Part shown: positions 24,083-33,877 of the stretch, piece after piece
How positions within the stretch are numbered: position 1 is the stretch's first letter
Layout: each line of letters starts with the position of its first letter
Source of the DNA: Halomonas sp. GT
GTDB lineage: Bacteria > Pseudomonadota > Gammaproteobacteria > Pseudomonadales > Halomonadaceae
Length of the DNA: 64,000 bases
Direction: 5' to 3'
Assembly (NCBI RefSeq): GCF_002082565.1
Contig: NZ_CP020562.1
Location: forward strand, 1,054,001-1,118,000
Translations under genes and position numbers: made by a program
The notes under the pieces: model-generated
Databases searched by the model: none
Told to the model about the DNA's origin: nothing
Seen by the model: only the letters and a program-made list of their open reading frames with translations

Positions 24083-24797
24083 ATCAATCACTTGCATCAT
24101 TCGATGCGGTATAAGCCAGTCGTGGTTGCTTAACAGCGGGGGAGTCGTTGGCGAGCGATTGTACGCAAAAAGTGGGTTTGAGTACAAAACAGACGCTGCT
24201 TAATTGAGAAGGTGGACGCCGGCAAAGATAGAAGGCAAATATTGCTTATTCAAAGCTAAGTGCTTTGGTGGGTAGGGGGGCAGGCAAAAGAAATACTAAT
24301 ACATTTGCTTGCTATGCGTAGTAAAGAGAATGGAGTATTTGGCTGAGGATCGCATAGAGCGGAATCTATCTGGATAGTTTCTGTAATAAGCTCTCAGCCA
24401 TTGAAGTATTGGTATAGTCCTGTGACTTATGCATTCAATTTTAACAACTCGACTAACTTTAACCCTGCGACACTGGGCGCGCACCACCCACTCCAGACCC
24501 GCTCCCCAAAACTACCAGCTATGAGACTGCGAGTGACTTTATTTTCTGGCTGGTGGAGACGCGTATCGCCAACGAGTATTGAACGCTTACAAGCAGTCGT
24601 TCAACGCGGCATTTTATTTTAATGTTTTAGATAGGTTGGCTACGAAATTGCCGAGTATTTTCGTTTGCCGTGCTATTAACGTTTAGTTTTTGTATAAGTC
24701 TTATGAGCCCTGCAGCACTTTGCTTCTTTTGCGGTCTAATTCAATGTGATGAGGGCTAGGCAGTGGTAAGCTGATATTTCGTTGTTGAGGAGTCTCT
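24083..24797. other. Gene-free DNA upstream of dusA and of the lipoprotein gene
   Basis: About 700 bp with no convincing gene. It includes the former dusA leader on the right of 24082 and the promoter region of the lipoprotein gene. TGGCTGAG at 24340-24347 and CTCAGCCA at 24393-24400 form an inverted repeat with a 45-base loop. Short frames exist but have no recognisable protein features and no ribosome sites. Confidence 0.5.
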
Positions 24798-25379
24798 ATG
24801 CATAAGACACTAGGTGGTATCAGTTTAGTGTTGGTGAGCGTGTTACTGCTGGCTAGCTGTGGCGGTCAGGAGGAAGAGTCGCCCTCAGAACCGCCTGAGC
24901 CGGTCGTTGAAATGCCTAGCCCGCAGGAACGCGCCGAACCAAAAGAGATGGTCGATCCTCTCGTCGTAGCTATTTCGACTAAGGCCTCTCTGCGCTCTGA
25001 TCGTCGTTTAATGGTAGAAGGCGAAACCAACTTGCCGGACGGCGCGCTCATCCAGGTAACCATTGAGCGTGAGATAAGCCGCGTGCGTTGGCAGGAGCGA
25101 ACCAGTGTTTCGCAAGGGCAGTTTTATGCTGGCCCCTTTGGCTCCGGTAGTGGCTTACCGGATGGAAGGTATATCGTAAGCGTCCAGCTTTCAGAAGCTT
25201 CTGTGCAGCCAAGATTTGTGCAGGCGCGCATTGGCAGTGAAGGAGAGTACCTGACTGGTGAGCTAGTTAGCCAAACTCGCCATGGACTAGGGCAGGTGGC
25301 CACCTACTCGCGCAGTTTCTTGGTGGGCAGTGAACCAAGACGTACGCGCGACCAGGTGGACGTGGTTGAAGAAATGTAG
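24798..25379 (+). CDS. Putative outer-membrane or periplasmic lipoprotein
   Basis: This 193-residue protein begins with a lipoprotein signal peptide: MHKTLGG, a hydrophobic stretch, and the lipobox LLASC, with Cys at residue 21. After it a Glu/Pro-rich linker runs to about 52, and a compact domain follows with SLRSDRRLMVEGETNLPDGA and GPFGSGSGLPDGRYIVSVQL, suggesting an Ig-like beta sandwich. No family is recognised. TTGAGGAG before ATG gives a strong start. It stands alone, facing the convergent XRE gene 22 bp beyond its stop. Confidence 0.75.
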   Translation: MHKTLGGISLVLVSVLLLASCGGQEEESPSEPPEPVVEMPSPQERAEPKEMVDPLVVAISTKASLRSDRRLMVEGETNLPDGALIQVTIEREISRVRWQERTSVSQGQFYAGPFGSGSGLPDGRYIVSVQLSEASVQPRFVQARIGSEGEYLTGELVSQTRHGLGQVATYSRSFLVGSEPRRTRDQVDVVEEM

Positions 25380-25401
25380 GACGCGGGGAGGTAAAGATGC
25401 T

Positions 25402-25926
25402 TTAGGCAGGAGACCAGTGTGCTAGTAGTACCGCATGAATGGTGGTGTCACTGGGCGCCTTTGCAAAATGCTCAATAACATAACCTTGTTCACGCTGGAT
25501 CAGATAATGGCCAGCTTTGTGAAACACATGGGTAGGCCCTAATAGTACTAAGTCGCCTGCTGACACCGGTGAGAAATCCGTTTCTTGGCCGGGAGTTGCC
25601 ATGACACAGGGGGCTTTCCAGTCAATCTTTAGCGGCAGATGATGCGGCACCGTCATTGTGGTTGCCTTAACCTGTTCCCAGGGGAGGGGGCCAGTATGTG
25701 TCAGGGTCAACAGAGGGGGGGCGCTGTCACCTTCTAGCAGGGTTGCCAAAGAGCAATCAAGGGCATCGGCGAGCGCAACAAGGCGTTCGTGGCCGATTTG
25801 TTTGATAGCACCTGATTCCCAGTAAGAAATGGTGACATCTGATACACCTACTTTACGTGCGAGGGCAGCTTTGTTGAGCTTGGCCCGAAGCCGCAGTTGC
25901 TTTATACGTGAGCCTAGCGATTCCAT
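25402..25926 (-). CDS. XRE-family transcriptional regulator
   Basis: This 174-residue repressor-like protein has a lambda-repressor-type helix-turn-helix at about 6-62 (IKQLRLRAKLNKAALARKVGVSDVTISYWESG). A C-terminal domain (about 85-172) with FSPVSAGDLVLLGPTHVFHKAGHYLI resembles the S24/LexA-like fold, but I see no clear Ser-Lys protease pair, so self-cleavage is unlikely. A large imperfect inverted repeat lies 71-103 bp upstream and may be its own operator. The target genes are unknown; the divergent gltX promoter region is nearby. Confidence 0.82.
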   Translation of the reverse strand: MESLGSRIKQLRLRAKLNKAALARKVGVSDVTISYWESGAIKQIGHERLVALADALDCSLATLLEGDSAPPLLTLTHTGPLPWEQVKATTMTVPHHLPLKIDWKAPCVMATPGQETDFSPVSAGDLVLLGPTHVFHKAGHYLIQREQGYVIEHFAKAPSDTTIHAVLLAHWSPA

Positions 25927-25996
25927 TTCATTTTCCTATCGATGAGCCAAACAAGCTCGTTGAGTGTACTTCCACCCTATTCGGCGGCGCTCTGTG

Positions 25997-26029
25997 CATA
26001 CTAAAAATCGCAAGGCGATTTCAAGTATG
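25997..26029. promoter_or_regulatory. Inverted repeat, likely operator upstream of the XRE gene
   Basis: Arms CATACTAAAAATCGC and GCGATTTCAAGTATG match at 13 of 15 positions around AAG. A third half-site, CATACTAAGCGATT, lies at 26053-26066. The site is between the divergent XRE gene and gltX, so it may serve autoregulation and perhaps influence gltX. Confidence 0.6.
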
Positions 26030-26172
26030 AACACGAATCATAGGTACTGCGCCATACTAAGCGATTGTGCTTTAACGCGCATCTTCCTATCAGTGAGCTT
26101 CCAGCTTTTGATCAGACGCTTTTAAGTCAAACTCGTTCCCTGCAAGGTACTGCTGGTTGCCTTAAGGGTGCG

Positions 26173-26178
26173 TATAAT
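26173..26178 (+). promoter_or_regulatory. -10 element of a gltX promoter
   Basis: A perfect TATAAT lies 34 bp upstream of the gltX ATG. The -35 region is weak (CTGCTG at a 17-bp spacing). Supported by position only. Confidence 0.5.
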
Positions 26179-26211
26179 GCCCAGACGCTTTATTGCCAAA
26201 AGGACATTTTG

Positions 26212-27690
26212 ATGACCGTTCGTACTCGTATCGCGCCTTCTCCAACGGGTGATCCGCATGTAGGTACTGCCTATATTGCGCTGTTTAATCTCTGTTTTGC
26301 GCGCCAGCATGGTGGCCAGTTCATTTTGCGCATTGAAGACACCGATCGGGTTCGGTCTACTGCTGAATCAGAACAGATGATTTTAGATTCGTTACGTTGG
26401 CTTGGTCTGGAGTGGGATGAAGGCCCTGATGTGGGCGGCCCTCATGGCCCGTATCGGCAAAGCGAGCGTGGCGATATCTACGCCCAGTACGCCCAGCAGC
26501 TTATAGATGCAGGGCATGCCTTTAAGTGTTACCGCACCAGTGAAGAATTGGATGAATTGCGGGAAGCTCGCAAAGCGGCCGGTATGCACTTGGCCTTGAA
26601 ACCGGTTGACTTGGCGCTGGACTCTGATGAACAAGCCCGCCGTGAGCAAGAAGGCTGGCCTTATGTCGTTCGCATGAAGGTGCCAAGTACAGGCGTTTGT
26701 GTAGTTAACGATATGCTGCGCGGCACAATCGAAGTGGAGTGGGCACAAGTAGATGCACAAATTCTGCTGAAGTCGGATGGCATGCCTACTTATCACCTGG
26801 CGAACGTGGTTGATGATCACCTGATGAACATTACCCATGTTCTGCGTGGCGAAGAGTGGATTAACTCAGCGCCGAAGCATCAGTTGCTGTATGAATATTT
26901 CGGCTGGGAAATGCCGCAGCTTTGCCATATGCCATTGTTGCGTAATCCCGATAAGTCCAAGCTCTCCAAGCGTAAAAACCCGACGTCGATTAACTATTAT
27001 CGTCGTATGGGGTTCTTGCCTCAGGCGGTCACTAACTACTTGGGCCGCATGGGTTGGTCGATGCCTGACGAGCGGGAGAAGTTTAGCCTGCCAGATATGA
27101 TGGCTGAGTTTGATATTCAGCGGGTATCGTTAGGCGGGCCAGTGTTTGATTTGGAAAAACTGACCTGGCTGAACGGCGTCTATATTCGTGAAGACTTAGA
27201 CGACGATGCGCTACTTCAGGCGCTTCGCGAATGGGCATTCAATGAGGAATATGTGAAGCAAATACTTCCTCAGGTGCGTCCACGTGTGGAAACGCTTTCC
27301 CAGGTAATACCGCTGGCGGGACACTTTTTCTCTGGGCTGCCTGCGCTAACGGAAGACGACTTTGATAGCGTGAAGCTTGAGAAAGAAGAACTGGTTAAGC
27401 TGCTGCAGTTCTTGGTGTGGCGTTTTGAAGCCGTACCTGCTTGGTCAAAAGAGGCGCTCTTAGCTGAGGTTAAAGTGCTTGCTGAACACTTTGACATTAA
27501 AATGAAGGCCTTCCTAGCCCCGGTCTTTATTGCCATTACGGGGAGTACGTCGAGTACCTCAGTGATGGATGCCATGGCGATCTTGGGTTCCGACGTTACG
27601 CGGGCACGGCTACGTAGCGCCATTGACGTACTAGGTGGTGTTTCCAAGAAGCAAGCAAAACGCTTTGAGAAAGAGTTTCGTGATCTCTAA
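26212..27690 (+). CDS. gltX: Glutamate-tRNA ligase
   Basis: This 492-residue class I synthetase charges tRNA-Glu with glutamate. The HIGH-type motif is [14 protein letters not shown] at about 7-20, and the KMSKS-type motif is KSKLSKRKN near 255. The anticodon-binding helical domain follows. ATG at 26212 has AAGGA eight bases before it; a longer in-frame extension upstream lies across the TATAAT and is not coding. Length matches proteobacterial GltX. The tRNA-Glu gene lies about 380 bp downstream, a synteny also common in pseudomonads. Confidence 0.95.
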   Translation: MTVRTRIAPSPTGDPHVGTAYIALFNLCFARQHGGQFILRIEDTDRVRSTAESEQMILDSLRWLGLEWDEGPDVGGPHGPYRQSERGDIYAQYAQQLIDAGHAFKCYRTSEELDELREARKAAGMHLALKPVDLALDSDEQARREQEGWPYVVRMKVPSTGVCVVNDMLRGTIEVEWAQVDAQILLKSDGMPTYHLANVVDDHLMNITHVLRGEEWINSAPKHQLLYEYFGWEMPQLCHMPLLRNPDKSKLSKRKNPTSINYYRRMGFLPQAVTNYLGRMGWSMPDEREKFSLPDMMAEFDIQRVSLGGPVFDLEKLTWLNGVYIREDLDDDALLQALREWAFNEEYVKQILPQVRPRVETLSQVIPLAGHFFSGLPALTEDDFDSVKLEKEELVKLLQFLVWRFEAVPAWSKEALLAEVKVLAEHFDIKMKAFLAPVFIAITGSTSSTSVMDAMAILGSDVTRARLRSAIDVLGGVSKKQAKRFEKEFRDL

Positions 27691-27862
27691 TGTCTTGTTG
27701 ATATTTAGGTCTTGGCACTAGCGGGCTTTCTACAGGTGCCTTTAATAGAAATACTTGAAAAGGGCACTTGAAAAAAGAATCTTGTTTGGTGTTATGTCTA
27801 GTGTTGGGAAGCGCCACTTTTATATCAATCACTGAATTTGGCGTTTCCGGTGCTTTAAAGGC

Positions 27863-27891
27863 TTGACGAAGACGGGCGTAATCAGTAATAT
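27863..27891 (+). promoter_or_regulatory. Sigma-70 promoter of the tRNA operon
   Basis: TTGACG and TAATAT are separated by exactly 17 bp, 22 bases before the mature tRNA-Ala 5' end. The sequence after the -10 (ACGCTCCGTC) is GC-rich, as is usual for stringently controlled stable-RNA promoters. Confidence 0.8.
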
Positions 27892-27913
27892 ACGCTCCGT
27901 CTTCGAGACATGT

Positions 27914-27989
27914 GGGGCCTTAGCTCAGCTGGGAGAGCGCAACACTGGCAGTGTTGAGGTCAGCGGTTCGATCCCGCTAGGCTCCACCA
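27914..27989 (+). tRNA. tRNA-Ala (anticodon GGC)
   Basis: The 76-base gene folds as a cloverleaf: acceptor GGGGCCT with AGGCTCC, anticodon loop CTGGCAG between CAACA and TGTTG, and T-loop GGTTCGATCC. The acceptor stem has the G3-U70 pair, the alanine identity signal. CCA is encoded. It is followed 81 bp later by tRNA-Glu. Confidence 0.95.
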
Positions 27990-28070
27990 ATATTGAAAAT
28001 TCTAATTGTCAGTTTTCAATGATGGGTTTTCAATATAGCGTTTCAAGGCCGTATTTATTAGGTTAATAAC

Positions 28071-28146
28071 GTCCCATTCGTCTAGTGGTCTAGGACACCG
28101 CCCTTTCACGGCGGTAACAGGGGTTCGAACCCCCTATGGGACGCCA
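28071..28146 (+). tRNA. tRNA-Glu (anticodon TTC)
   Basis: The 76-base gene has acceptor GTCCCAT with ATGGGAC, anticodon stem CCGCC with GGCGG around CTTTCAC (anticodon TTC), and T-arm GGGGTTCGAACCCC. CCA is encoded. It is cotranscribed with tRNA-Ala and is the substrate of the upstream gltX product. Confidence 0.95.
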
Positions 28147-28566
28147 TCTCCTACTTCCCCGAAATTTATTTGCAGATTTATTGTCGGCAAACATTTCTCA
28201 AAATACGCATTTTAATTAAAGGCAATGAGGAAACTCATCTGTCGATTTTTGCGTTCCTGTTATTGTGGCCATTGGCTGAAATCATTCCCATTTCAATCGT
28301 TTTTGGACGATTTTGTGCTTGACTTGTCCACTTTTGCAAGTTTGCGAAAGGGGTTGTGCACAACCCTGGGTTGTTGTCTCAAAAAATCAGTGATTTAGCA
28401 TTATTTCTTTTAAATCAATAAGTTATGTTAGGTTAAAAAATGACCAATTTAAGGCTGGGTCACTGTTCATGGCGATTGTGGGACGTTTTGTAGTGGTTGT
28501 GAACAGGGTTATCCACAGATAGTGTGGAAAACCCTTTTCAAGATCGAGACGCTTAAAAGTCAAGCG
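28147..28566. other. Gene-free stretch with a DnaA-box-like cluster and an AT-rich segment
   Basis: No gene is seen in these 420 bp. Four to five 9-mers resemble DnaA boxes: TTGTCCACT at 28324, TTGTGCACA at 28354 (palindromic, readable on both strands), a perfect TTATCCACA at 28509, and TTTTCCACA on the minus strand at 28523-28531. Between the two groups, 28380-28450 is strongly AT-rich. This layout resembles a small DnaA-binding locus such as a titration site or an origin-like region. Confidence 0.5.
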
Positions 28567-29448
28567 TTATTCTGGCTTTTGTAGGCGCTTTAATAGCGAC
28601 GAAGTGTCCCAACGACCACCCTCCATACGTTGCACATCAGCATAAAACTGGTCGACAAGGGCGGTCACAGGTAGCGTGGCACTCAATCGGCGAGCCTGCT
28701 CTAAACAAATACCTAAATCTTTGCGCATCCAGTCCACTGCAAAGCCATGGTTATACTCATTGGCAATCATCGTTTTGTGGCGGTTTTCCATCTGCCATGA
28801 ACCAGCAGCACCCTTGGATACCACATCAATTACCTGTTGCTGATCCAGTCCTGCTTGTTCGGCAAAGTGAAGACCTTCGGCAAGACCTTGCACTAAACCA
28901 GCAATACATATCTGGTTAACCATTTTGGTAAGCTGGCCACTGCTAGCACTCCCCATTAGTGTGACGGCGCGAGCATAGTGATTAAGGATGGGGTGTACGG
29001 CGTCAAAGTGTGCCTGTTCACCGCCACACATAATTGTCAGTGCGCCATTTTCAGCCCCTTGCTGTCCGCCAGAAACGGGGGCATCTAAAAAGGCGACGCC
29101 TTGCTCGCGGCAGGTGGTGTCTAGCTCCAGGGCGAGGTCTGCAGAAGCAGTAGTGTGGTCGATGAGGTAGGTGTCGGCTGCCATGCTGCTCAATACGCCG
29201 TCGGTGCCGGTAGTTACTTGTCTGACGTCGTCGTCATTGCCTACGCATATCAAAACAAGATCCGCGCCGTCGGCGGCTTCCTTGGGTGTGGCATGGGCGG
29301 TGCCGCCATGCTCTTTTGCCCAGGCATCCGCTTTGCTGCTTGTGCGGTTGTACACGCGCGTTGTCAGGCCTTGTTTGGCGAGGTGACCTGCCATGGGATA
29401 ACCCATAACGCCCAGGCCAATAAAGGCAACAGTAGTAATGGTTCGCAT
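28567..29448 (-). CDS. NAD(P)-dependent oxidoreductase, 3-hydroxyisobutyrate dehydrogenase family
   Basis: This 293-residue protein belongs to the beta-hydroxyacid dehydrogenase family (MmsB, GarR, GlxR). The N-terminal Rossmann motif is VAFIGLGVMGYPMAGHL at about 7-23. The substrate motif is FLDAPVSGGQQGAENG at about 118-133, and the catalytic lysine lies in GQLTKMVNQICIA near 170. NRT after the second strand suggests NADP preference, by family rule. The substrate, whether 3-hydroxyisobutyrate, tartronate semialdehyde or other, cannot be fixed from the sequence. It is leftward and monocistronic; a terminator separates it from gltA. Confidence 0.85.
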   Translation of the reverse strand: MRTITTVAFIGLGVMGYPMAGHLAKQGLTTRVYNRTSSKADAWAKEHGGTAHATPKEAADGADLVLICVGNDDDVRQVTTGTDGVLSSMAADTYLIDHTTASADLALELDTTCREQGVAFLDAPVSGGQQGAENGALTIMCGGEQAHFDAVHPILNHYARAVTLMGSASSGQLTKMVNQICIAGLVQGLAEGLHFAEQAGLDQQQVIDVVSKGAAGSWQMENRHKTMIANEYNHGFAVDWMRKDLGICLEQARRLSATLPVTALVDQFYADVQRMEGGRWDTSSLLKRLQKPE

Positions 29449-29520
29449 AGAGCACCTTATTTGTGTGGGGGAGTAGTTTGTGTGTGAGGAATAATAGAGA
29501 GAAGTGAATTTACGATAAGC

Positions 29521-29550
29521 AAAAGGCCACCCGAGGGTGGCCTTTTATTA
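29521..29550. terminator. Bidirectional terminator after gltA
   Basis: AAAAGGCCACCC and GGGTGGCCTTTT make a 12-bp stem around GA, with TTATT after it. On the minus strand the A-run becomes a T-run, terminating gltA, which ends at 29581. Confidence 0.85.
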
Positions 29551-29580
29551 TCCTAGTCACACTGCGTTGTTGCTGCGGCG

Positions 29581-30867
29581 TTATTTTTTAGGATAGTCGC
29601 GCATATCGTGGCCGATATACAGCTGGCGCGGGCGGCCAATTTTGTAGCTTTCGCTGAGCATTTCATGCCAGTGAGAGATCCAGCCAATGGTGCGAGATAC
29701 CGCGAAAATGACGGTAAACATATTGGTCGGAATGCCCATGGCTTTGAGAATGATGCCAGAGTAAAAATCGACATTTGGATACAACTTGCGCTCAATAAAA
29801 TACTCGTCTTCAAGGGCGATTTGCTCAAGACGTTTGGCGATTTTGAGCTGCGGGTCGTCAGCTAAGCCAAGCTCAGCAAGGACTTCATCACAGGTCTCTT
29901 TCATTACTTTGGCGCGCGGGTCAAAGTTGCGATATACGCGGTGACCAAAGCCCATTAGCTTGAAGGGGTCATCTTTATCTTTTGCTTTGTCGACAAAGCG
30001 CTGAATGTTTTCTTCAGAGTCGTCGCCGATTTCGTCTAGCATATTAAGTACGGCTTCGTTGGCGCCGCCGTGTGCTGGGCCCCATAGTGCCGCAATACCT
30101 GCACTGATGCAGGCAAAGGGATTAGCGCCGGTTGAGCCTGCTAAGCGCACTGTAGAGGTAGACGCGTTTTGCTCATGGTCCGCGTGTAGCATAAAGATGC
30201 GGTCCATGGCTTTCGCGTATACCGGGTTTATTTTGTACTCTTCGCACGGATTGCTGAACATCATGTAGAGGAAGTTCTCTGCATAGCTCAGGTCGTTGCG
30301 GGGGTAGTTGAAGGGCTGGCCAACATTATATTTGTGCGACATTGCGGCCAGGGTAGGCATTTTAGCAATGAGGCGAATAGCGCTGATCACGCGGTCTTCT
30401 TCTTGGGTAATGTCCATGTGGTCATGGTAGAAAGCAGCTAAGCCGCCAACAACGCCACATAGAATCGACATTGGGTGCGCATCGCGGCGGAACCCTTTAA
30501 AGAAGTTGTTGATTTGGTCGTGCACCATGGTGTGATTGCGAATGCGCGACTCGAAATCTGCATACTGTTCATCATTGGGCAGCTCACCGAATAGCAGGGT
30601 GTAGCATACCTCGACAAAATTAGACTCTTTGGCCAGTTGGTCGATAGGGTAGCCGCGGTGTAGCAGCACGCCCTTGCCGCCATCAATATAAGTGATGGCG
30701 GACTGGCAGGAAGAGGTGGCCATGAAGCCGGGGTCGTAGGTAAACAGGCCTTCGGCACCTAAGCCGCGTACGTCGATGACGTCGGGGCCAAGTGTGCCGG
30801 AATACATGGGTAGTTCGATCGATTTTTCTAGACCGTCTACCGTCAATGTCGCTTTCCTGTCAGCCAT
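29581..30867 (-). CDS. gltA: Citrate synthase, type II
   Basis: This 428-residue citrate synthase condenses oxaloacetate and acetyl-CoA. Catalytic stretches are [20 protein letters not shown] (His), [15 protein letters not shown] (His/Arg) and the Asp region [13 protein letters not shown]. The N-terminal domain with [17 protein letters not shown] fits the hexameric, NADH-sensitive Gram-negative type. AGGAGG five bases before ATG gives a strong start. It is divergent from sdhCDAB across about 490 bp, the classical enterobacterial and pseudomonad arrangement. Confidence 0.97.
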   Translation of the reverse strand: MADRKATLTVDGLEKSIELPMYSGTLGPDVIDVRGLGAEGLFTYDPGFMATSSCQSAITYIDGGKGVLLHRGYPIDQLAKESNFVEVCYTLLFGELPNDEQYADFESRIRNHTMVHDQINNFFKGFRRDAHPMSILCGVVGGLAAFYHDHMDITQEEDRVISAIRLIAKMPTLAAMSHKYNVGQPFNYPRNDLSYAENFLYMMFSNPCEEYKINPVYAKAMDRIFMLHADHEQNASTSTVRLAGSTGANPFACISAGIAALWGPAHGGANEAVLNMLDEIGDDSEENIQRFVDKAKDKDDPFKLMGFGHRVYRNFDPRAKVMKETCDEVLAELGLADDPQLKIAKRLEQIALEDEYFIERKLYPNVDFYSGIILKAMGIPTNMFTVIFAVSRTIGWISHWHEMLSESYKIGRPRQLYIGHDMRDYPKK

Positions 30868-31355
30868 GCTGGCCTCCTTTCGAATTCGGTTTGGGACGTA
30901 ATGTCGTTGTTTCGCATACCGCGCCGGCGAAAAGGCTCGCCTACTATAGAAGTGTGCGACATTTTGTCAATTAGCCTAAGCGCTAGGTATCCTTGTACAG
31001 CTGTTGTTGTATTGGATAATCTTTGTATATGATAAGTGTGGAGTTCATAGTAAAGAGGCGTCAGGGGGTTGACGACACGTTAACGGACTTATCAAACCAT
31101 CAATCTCCTGTCACTATAAACATGCTGCAACGCAAAATCGACTCAGGTTGACCTCATTTTTCTTGCACCATAGTCGAGTTAAGCTTGAGTTCGGTTTGTC
31201 AGCAGGGGCGAAGGTTCTTATAATCCACGGCGCGCGACCGGCAGGTAGGAGGTCGTGCTCGACTTGGCAACGGCCGAGCCCCTTCCAGCAACCACTGCCC
31301 GCTCGGGCCATGCCCGACCTGTCGCAGAGCGGGCCAAGAGAGTGTGTATAACGCC
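30868..31355. other. gltA-sdh divergent control region
   Basis: About 490 bp with no gene. It should hold the gltA promoter (leftward) and the sdh promoter (rightward, 31196-31224). A tract GGGGGTTGACGACACG near 31053 has a -35-like TTGACG but no clear -10. A GC-rich leader follows the sdh promoter, with TCGGGCCATGCCCGA forming a small hairpin at about 31301-31317. Confidence 0.5.
31196..31224 (+). promoter_or_regulatory. Sigma-70 promoter of the sdh operon
   Basis: TTGTCA and a perfect TATAAT are separated by 17 bp. The start of transcription would be near 31231, giving a leader of about 120 bases before sdhC. Confidence 0.72.
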
Positions 31356-31733
31356 GTGAATAGCAAACGACCCGTAAACTTAGACCTTACTACGATACAT
31401 TTCCCACTACCGGCGCTAACGTCGATTACACACCGTATTACGGGTGTCATCCTCTTCGTTGGCCTGATCTTCGCTTTTTGGGCGCTGGGTAAATCACTAT
31501 CGTCTCCGGCTGGCTTTGATGCCGTCAGCAACGCATTGGCCAATAACTTTTTCGCCAAGTTCATTGCCTGGGGATTGTTATCCGCATTGGCATTCCATTT
31601 TGTAGCAGGCATCAAACACCTGTTGATGGATGCGGATATCGGCGTGACCCTTGAAGGTGGCGTGAAAAAAGCACAAATCACTGTTGTCGTCAGTGTCGTT
31701 CTGATCATCCTGGCAGGAGTTTGGGTATGGTAA
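31356..31733 (+). CDS. sdhC: Succinate dehydrogenase cytochrome b556 subunit
   Basis: This 125-residue membrane anchor binds heme b and quinone with SdhD. It starts at GTG 31356 (MNSKRPVNLDL), the conserved opening of SdhC; an in-frame GTG four codons earlier is also possible. Three transmembrane helices are visible (about 25-47, 60-85, 103-124). The heme ligand lies in ALAFHFVAGIKHLLMD, and the quinone-site motif is TSITHRITGV. It is the first gene of the operon sdhCDAB. Confidence 0.93.
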   Translation: MNSKRPVNLDLTTIHFPLPALTSITHRITGVILFVGLIFAFWALGKSLSSPAGFDAVSNALANNFFAKFIAWGLLSALAFHFVAGIKHLLMDADIGVTLEGGVKKAQITVVVSVVLIILAGVWVW

Positions 31734-32074
31734 CCAACATCACAAGTTTTGGCCGTAGCGGGTTATCCGATTGGCTAATGCAGCGCGTTTCAGCGGTAAT
31801 TTTGGCTGTATATACCGTCTTTATCGTTGCCTACCTGCTGCTCAATCCTAATCTGGATTACTACGCTTGGAGCGGACTGTTCGATCAAACTTGGATGCGT
31901 ATTTTCTCGCTGCTCGCATTTGTTTCCATTGCAGCGCACGCCTGGATCGGTTTGTGGACGGTCACCACCGATTATCTCAAGTCCACTCGCCTGCGCGTGG
32001 GTGCCCAGACTCTGATTATTCTGGTCATCTTCGTATATCTGGTGTGGGGCATTCAAATTCTGTGGGGAGCTTGA
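31727..32074 (+). CDS. sdhD: Succinate dehydrogenase membrane anchor subunit
   Basis: This 115-residue anchor has three transmembrane helices and the motif SDWLMQRVSAVIL at about 14-26. The heme-ligand histidine lies in SIAAHAWIGLWTV. ATG at 31727 has CAGGAG eight bases upstream and overlaps the sdhC stop, indicating coupling. It forms complex II with SdhC, A and B in the inner membrane. Confidence 0.93.
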   Translation: MVTNITSFGRSGLSDWLMQRVSAVILAVYTVFIVAYLLLNPNLDYYAWSGLFDQTWMRIFSLLAFVSIAAHAWIGLWTVTTDYLKSTRLRVGAQTLIILVIFVYLVWGIQILWGA

Positions 32075-32077
32075 TAC

Positions 32078-33850
32078 ATGTCTAACCTTCGTAGCCTGAC
32101 ATTTGACGCCATTATTATCGGTGGCGGTGGCTCTGGCTTGCGTGCTGCTTTAGAACTTGCCAAGTCTGGCAAAAAGACAGCCGTACTGTCCAAAGTGTTC
32201 CCGACACGCTCCCACACGGTTTCTGCCCAGGGCGGTATTACTTGCGCCATCGCATCTTCAGATCCGAACGATGACTGGCGCTGGCATATGTATGACACTG
32301 TTAAAGGCGGCGACTACATTGCCGACCAAGACGCAGCTGAGTATATGTGTTCAGAAGGCCCGAAAGCGGTGTTTGAGCTTGAGCACATGGGGCTACCGTT
32401 CTCGCGCTTTGATAATGGCCGTATTTATCAGCGTCCCTTTGGTGGTCAGTCGAAGAACTTTGGTGAAGGTGGTCAGGCGGCACGTACCTGCGCAGCTGCT
32501 GACCGTACCGGCCACGCACTGCTTCACACGCTTTACCAAAACAACCTCAAGAACAACACAACGTTCTTGAATGAGTGGTACGCGGTAGATCTGGTGAAAA
32601 ACAGTAACGGTGACGTGGTCGGTTGTATCGCCATGTGCATCGAAACGGGTGAAGTTGTCCACGTTAAATCGAAAGCCACTGTTCTGGCGACGGGTGGTGC
32701 AGGTCGTATCTATGCCTCTACTACGAATGCCTTGATCAATACAGGTGACGGTATCGGCATGGCGCTACGTGCTGGCTTCCCTATGCAGGACATGGAAATG
32801 TGGCAGTTCCACCCAACCGGTATCTACGGTGCGGGTACGCTAGTCACTGAAGGTTGCCGTGGTGAGGGTGGTTACCTGATCAATAAAGACGGTGAGCGTT
32901 TCATGGAGCGTTATGCGCCGAATGCCAAAGACTTGGCAGGTCGTGATGTTGTTGCGCGCTCAATGGTTATGGAAATTCTGGAAGGCCGTGGGTGTGGCGA
33001 GAAGGGCGATCACGTCTTCTTGAAGCTTGATCATCTGGGTGAAGAAGTTCTTGGTAAGCGTCTGCCGGGTATTGTTGAACTGTCGAAAACGTTTGCTCAC
33101 GTTGATCCTGCTAAAGATCCGATTCCTGTTGTGCCTACTTGCCACTACATGATGGGCGGTATTCCGACCAACATCCATGGTCAGGCAATTACCCAGGACG
33201 AAAGCGGCAACGACCATATCATTAATGGCTTGTTTGCTTGTGGTGAAGCGGCGTGTGTGTCTGTTCACGGTGCTAACCGTCTGGGCGGTAACTCTCTGCT
33301 GGACCTAGTGGTCTTTGGTCGTGCGGCAGGTATGTTTATTGAAGGCGCGCTTAACGAAGGTATTGACTACCTAGATGCTTCTGAATCTGATATCGAATCA
33401 GCGATGAAGCGTATTACGCGCTGGAATGAATCTGAAGGTGGCGAGAGCATTCCTGAGCTTAAAGCTGAGCTTCAAGACATCATGCAGACCTCTTTCGGTG
33501 TCTTCCGTGAAGAGAAGAATATGCAGGAAGGTGTCAAAAAGCTTGCGGATCTGCGTAGCCGTATTGCCAATGCGCATCTGCCTGATAAGTCCAATGCTTT
33601 CAACACGGCGCGTGTTGAAGCTTTGGAGCTTGATAACCTGATGGAAGTGGCAGAAGCAACGGCGATTGCTGCCCTTGAGCGTAATGAGAGCCGTGGTGCG
33701 CACTCGCGCTACGACTACCCTGACCGTGATGATGTCAACTGGCTGAAGCACTCGCTCTACTTCCCAGCCACGAAAGAGCTGAAGAAGCGCGACGTCAACT
33801 TCAAGCCGAAAACTGTTGATACGTTCGAGCCTAAGGTTCGCACCTACTAA
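32078..33850 (+). CDS. sdhA: Succinate dehydrogenase flavoprotein subunit
   Basis: This 590-residue subunit oxidises succinate to fumarate. The FAD-binding dinucleotide motif is [17 protein letters not shown] at about 12-28, and the covalent FAD histidine is in [12 protein letters not shown] near 45. Catalytic residues lie in [21 protein letters not shown] and [10 protein letters not shown]. Length and order are normal for the family. GGGAG before ATG supports the start. Confidence 0.97.
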   Translation: MSNLRSLTFDAIIIGGGGSGLRAALELAKSGKKTAVLSKVFPTRSHTVSAQGGITCAIASSDPNDDWRWHMYDTVKGGDYIADQDAAEYMCSEGPKAVFELEHMGLPFSRFDNGRIYQRPFGGQSKNFGEGGQAARTCAAADRTGHALLHTLYQNNLKNNTTFLNEWYAVDLVKNSNGDVVGCIAMCIETGEVVHVKSKATVLATGGAGRIYASTTNALINTGDGIGMALRAGFPMQDMEMWQFHPTGIYGAGTLVTEGCRGEGGYLINKDGERFMERYAPNAKDLAGRDVVARSMVMEILEGRGCGEKGDHVFLKLDHLGEEVLGKRLPGIVELSKTFAHVDPAKDPIPVVPTCHYMMGGIPTNIHGQAITQDESGNDHIINGLFACGEAACVSVHGANRLGGNSLLDLVVFGRAAGMFIEGALNEGIDYLDASESDIESAMKRITRWNESEGGESIPELKAELQDIMQTSFGVFREEKNMQEGVKKLADLRSRIANAHLPDKSNAFNTARVEALELDNLMEVAEATAIAALERNESRGAHSRYDYPDRDDVNWLKHSLYFPATKELKKRDVNFKPKTVDTFEPKVRTY

Positions 33851-33877
33851 TCTCTGCACTGACGAGAGGGAGTCACC

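Noticed and set aside
24296..24622. Two short open frames upstream of the lipoprotein gene
   Set aside because: They overlap on opposite strands, have no ribosome sites and match no family that I recognise.
26065..26211. N-terminal extension of GltX by 49 residues
   Set aside because: It would include the TATAAT promoter and has no similarity to GltX, while ATG at 26212 has a good ribosome site and the conserved opening.
28147..28566. Calling this stretch the chromosomal oriC
   Set aside because: The DnaA boxes are few and the usual neighbours are missing; only a DnaA-binding locus can be suggested.
31199..31708. Leftward 169-codon frame across the sdhC start
   Set aside because: It is antisense to sdhC and to its promoter and leader; no motif supports it.
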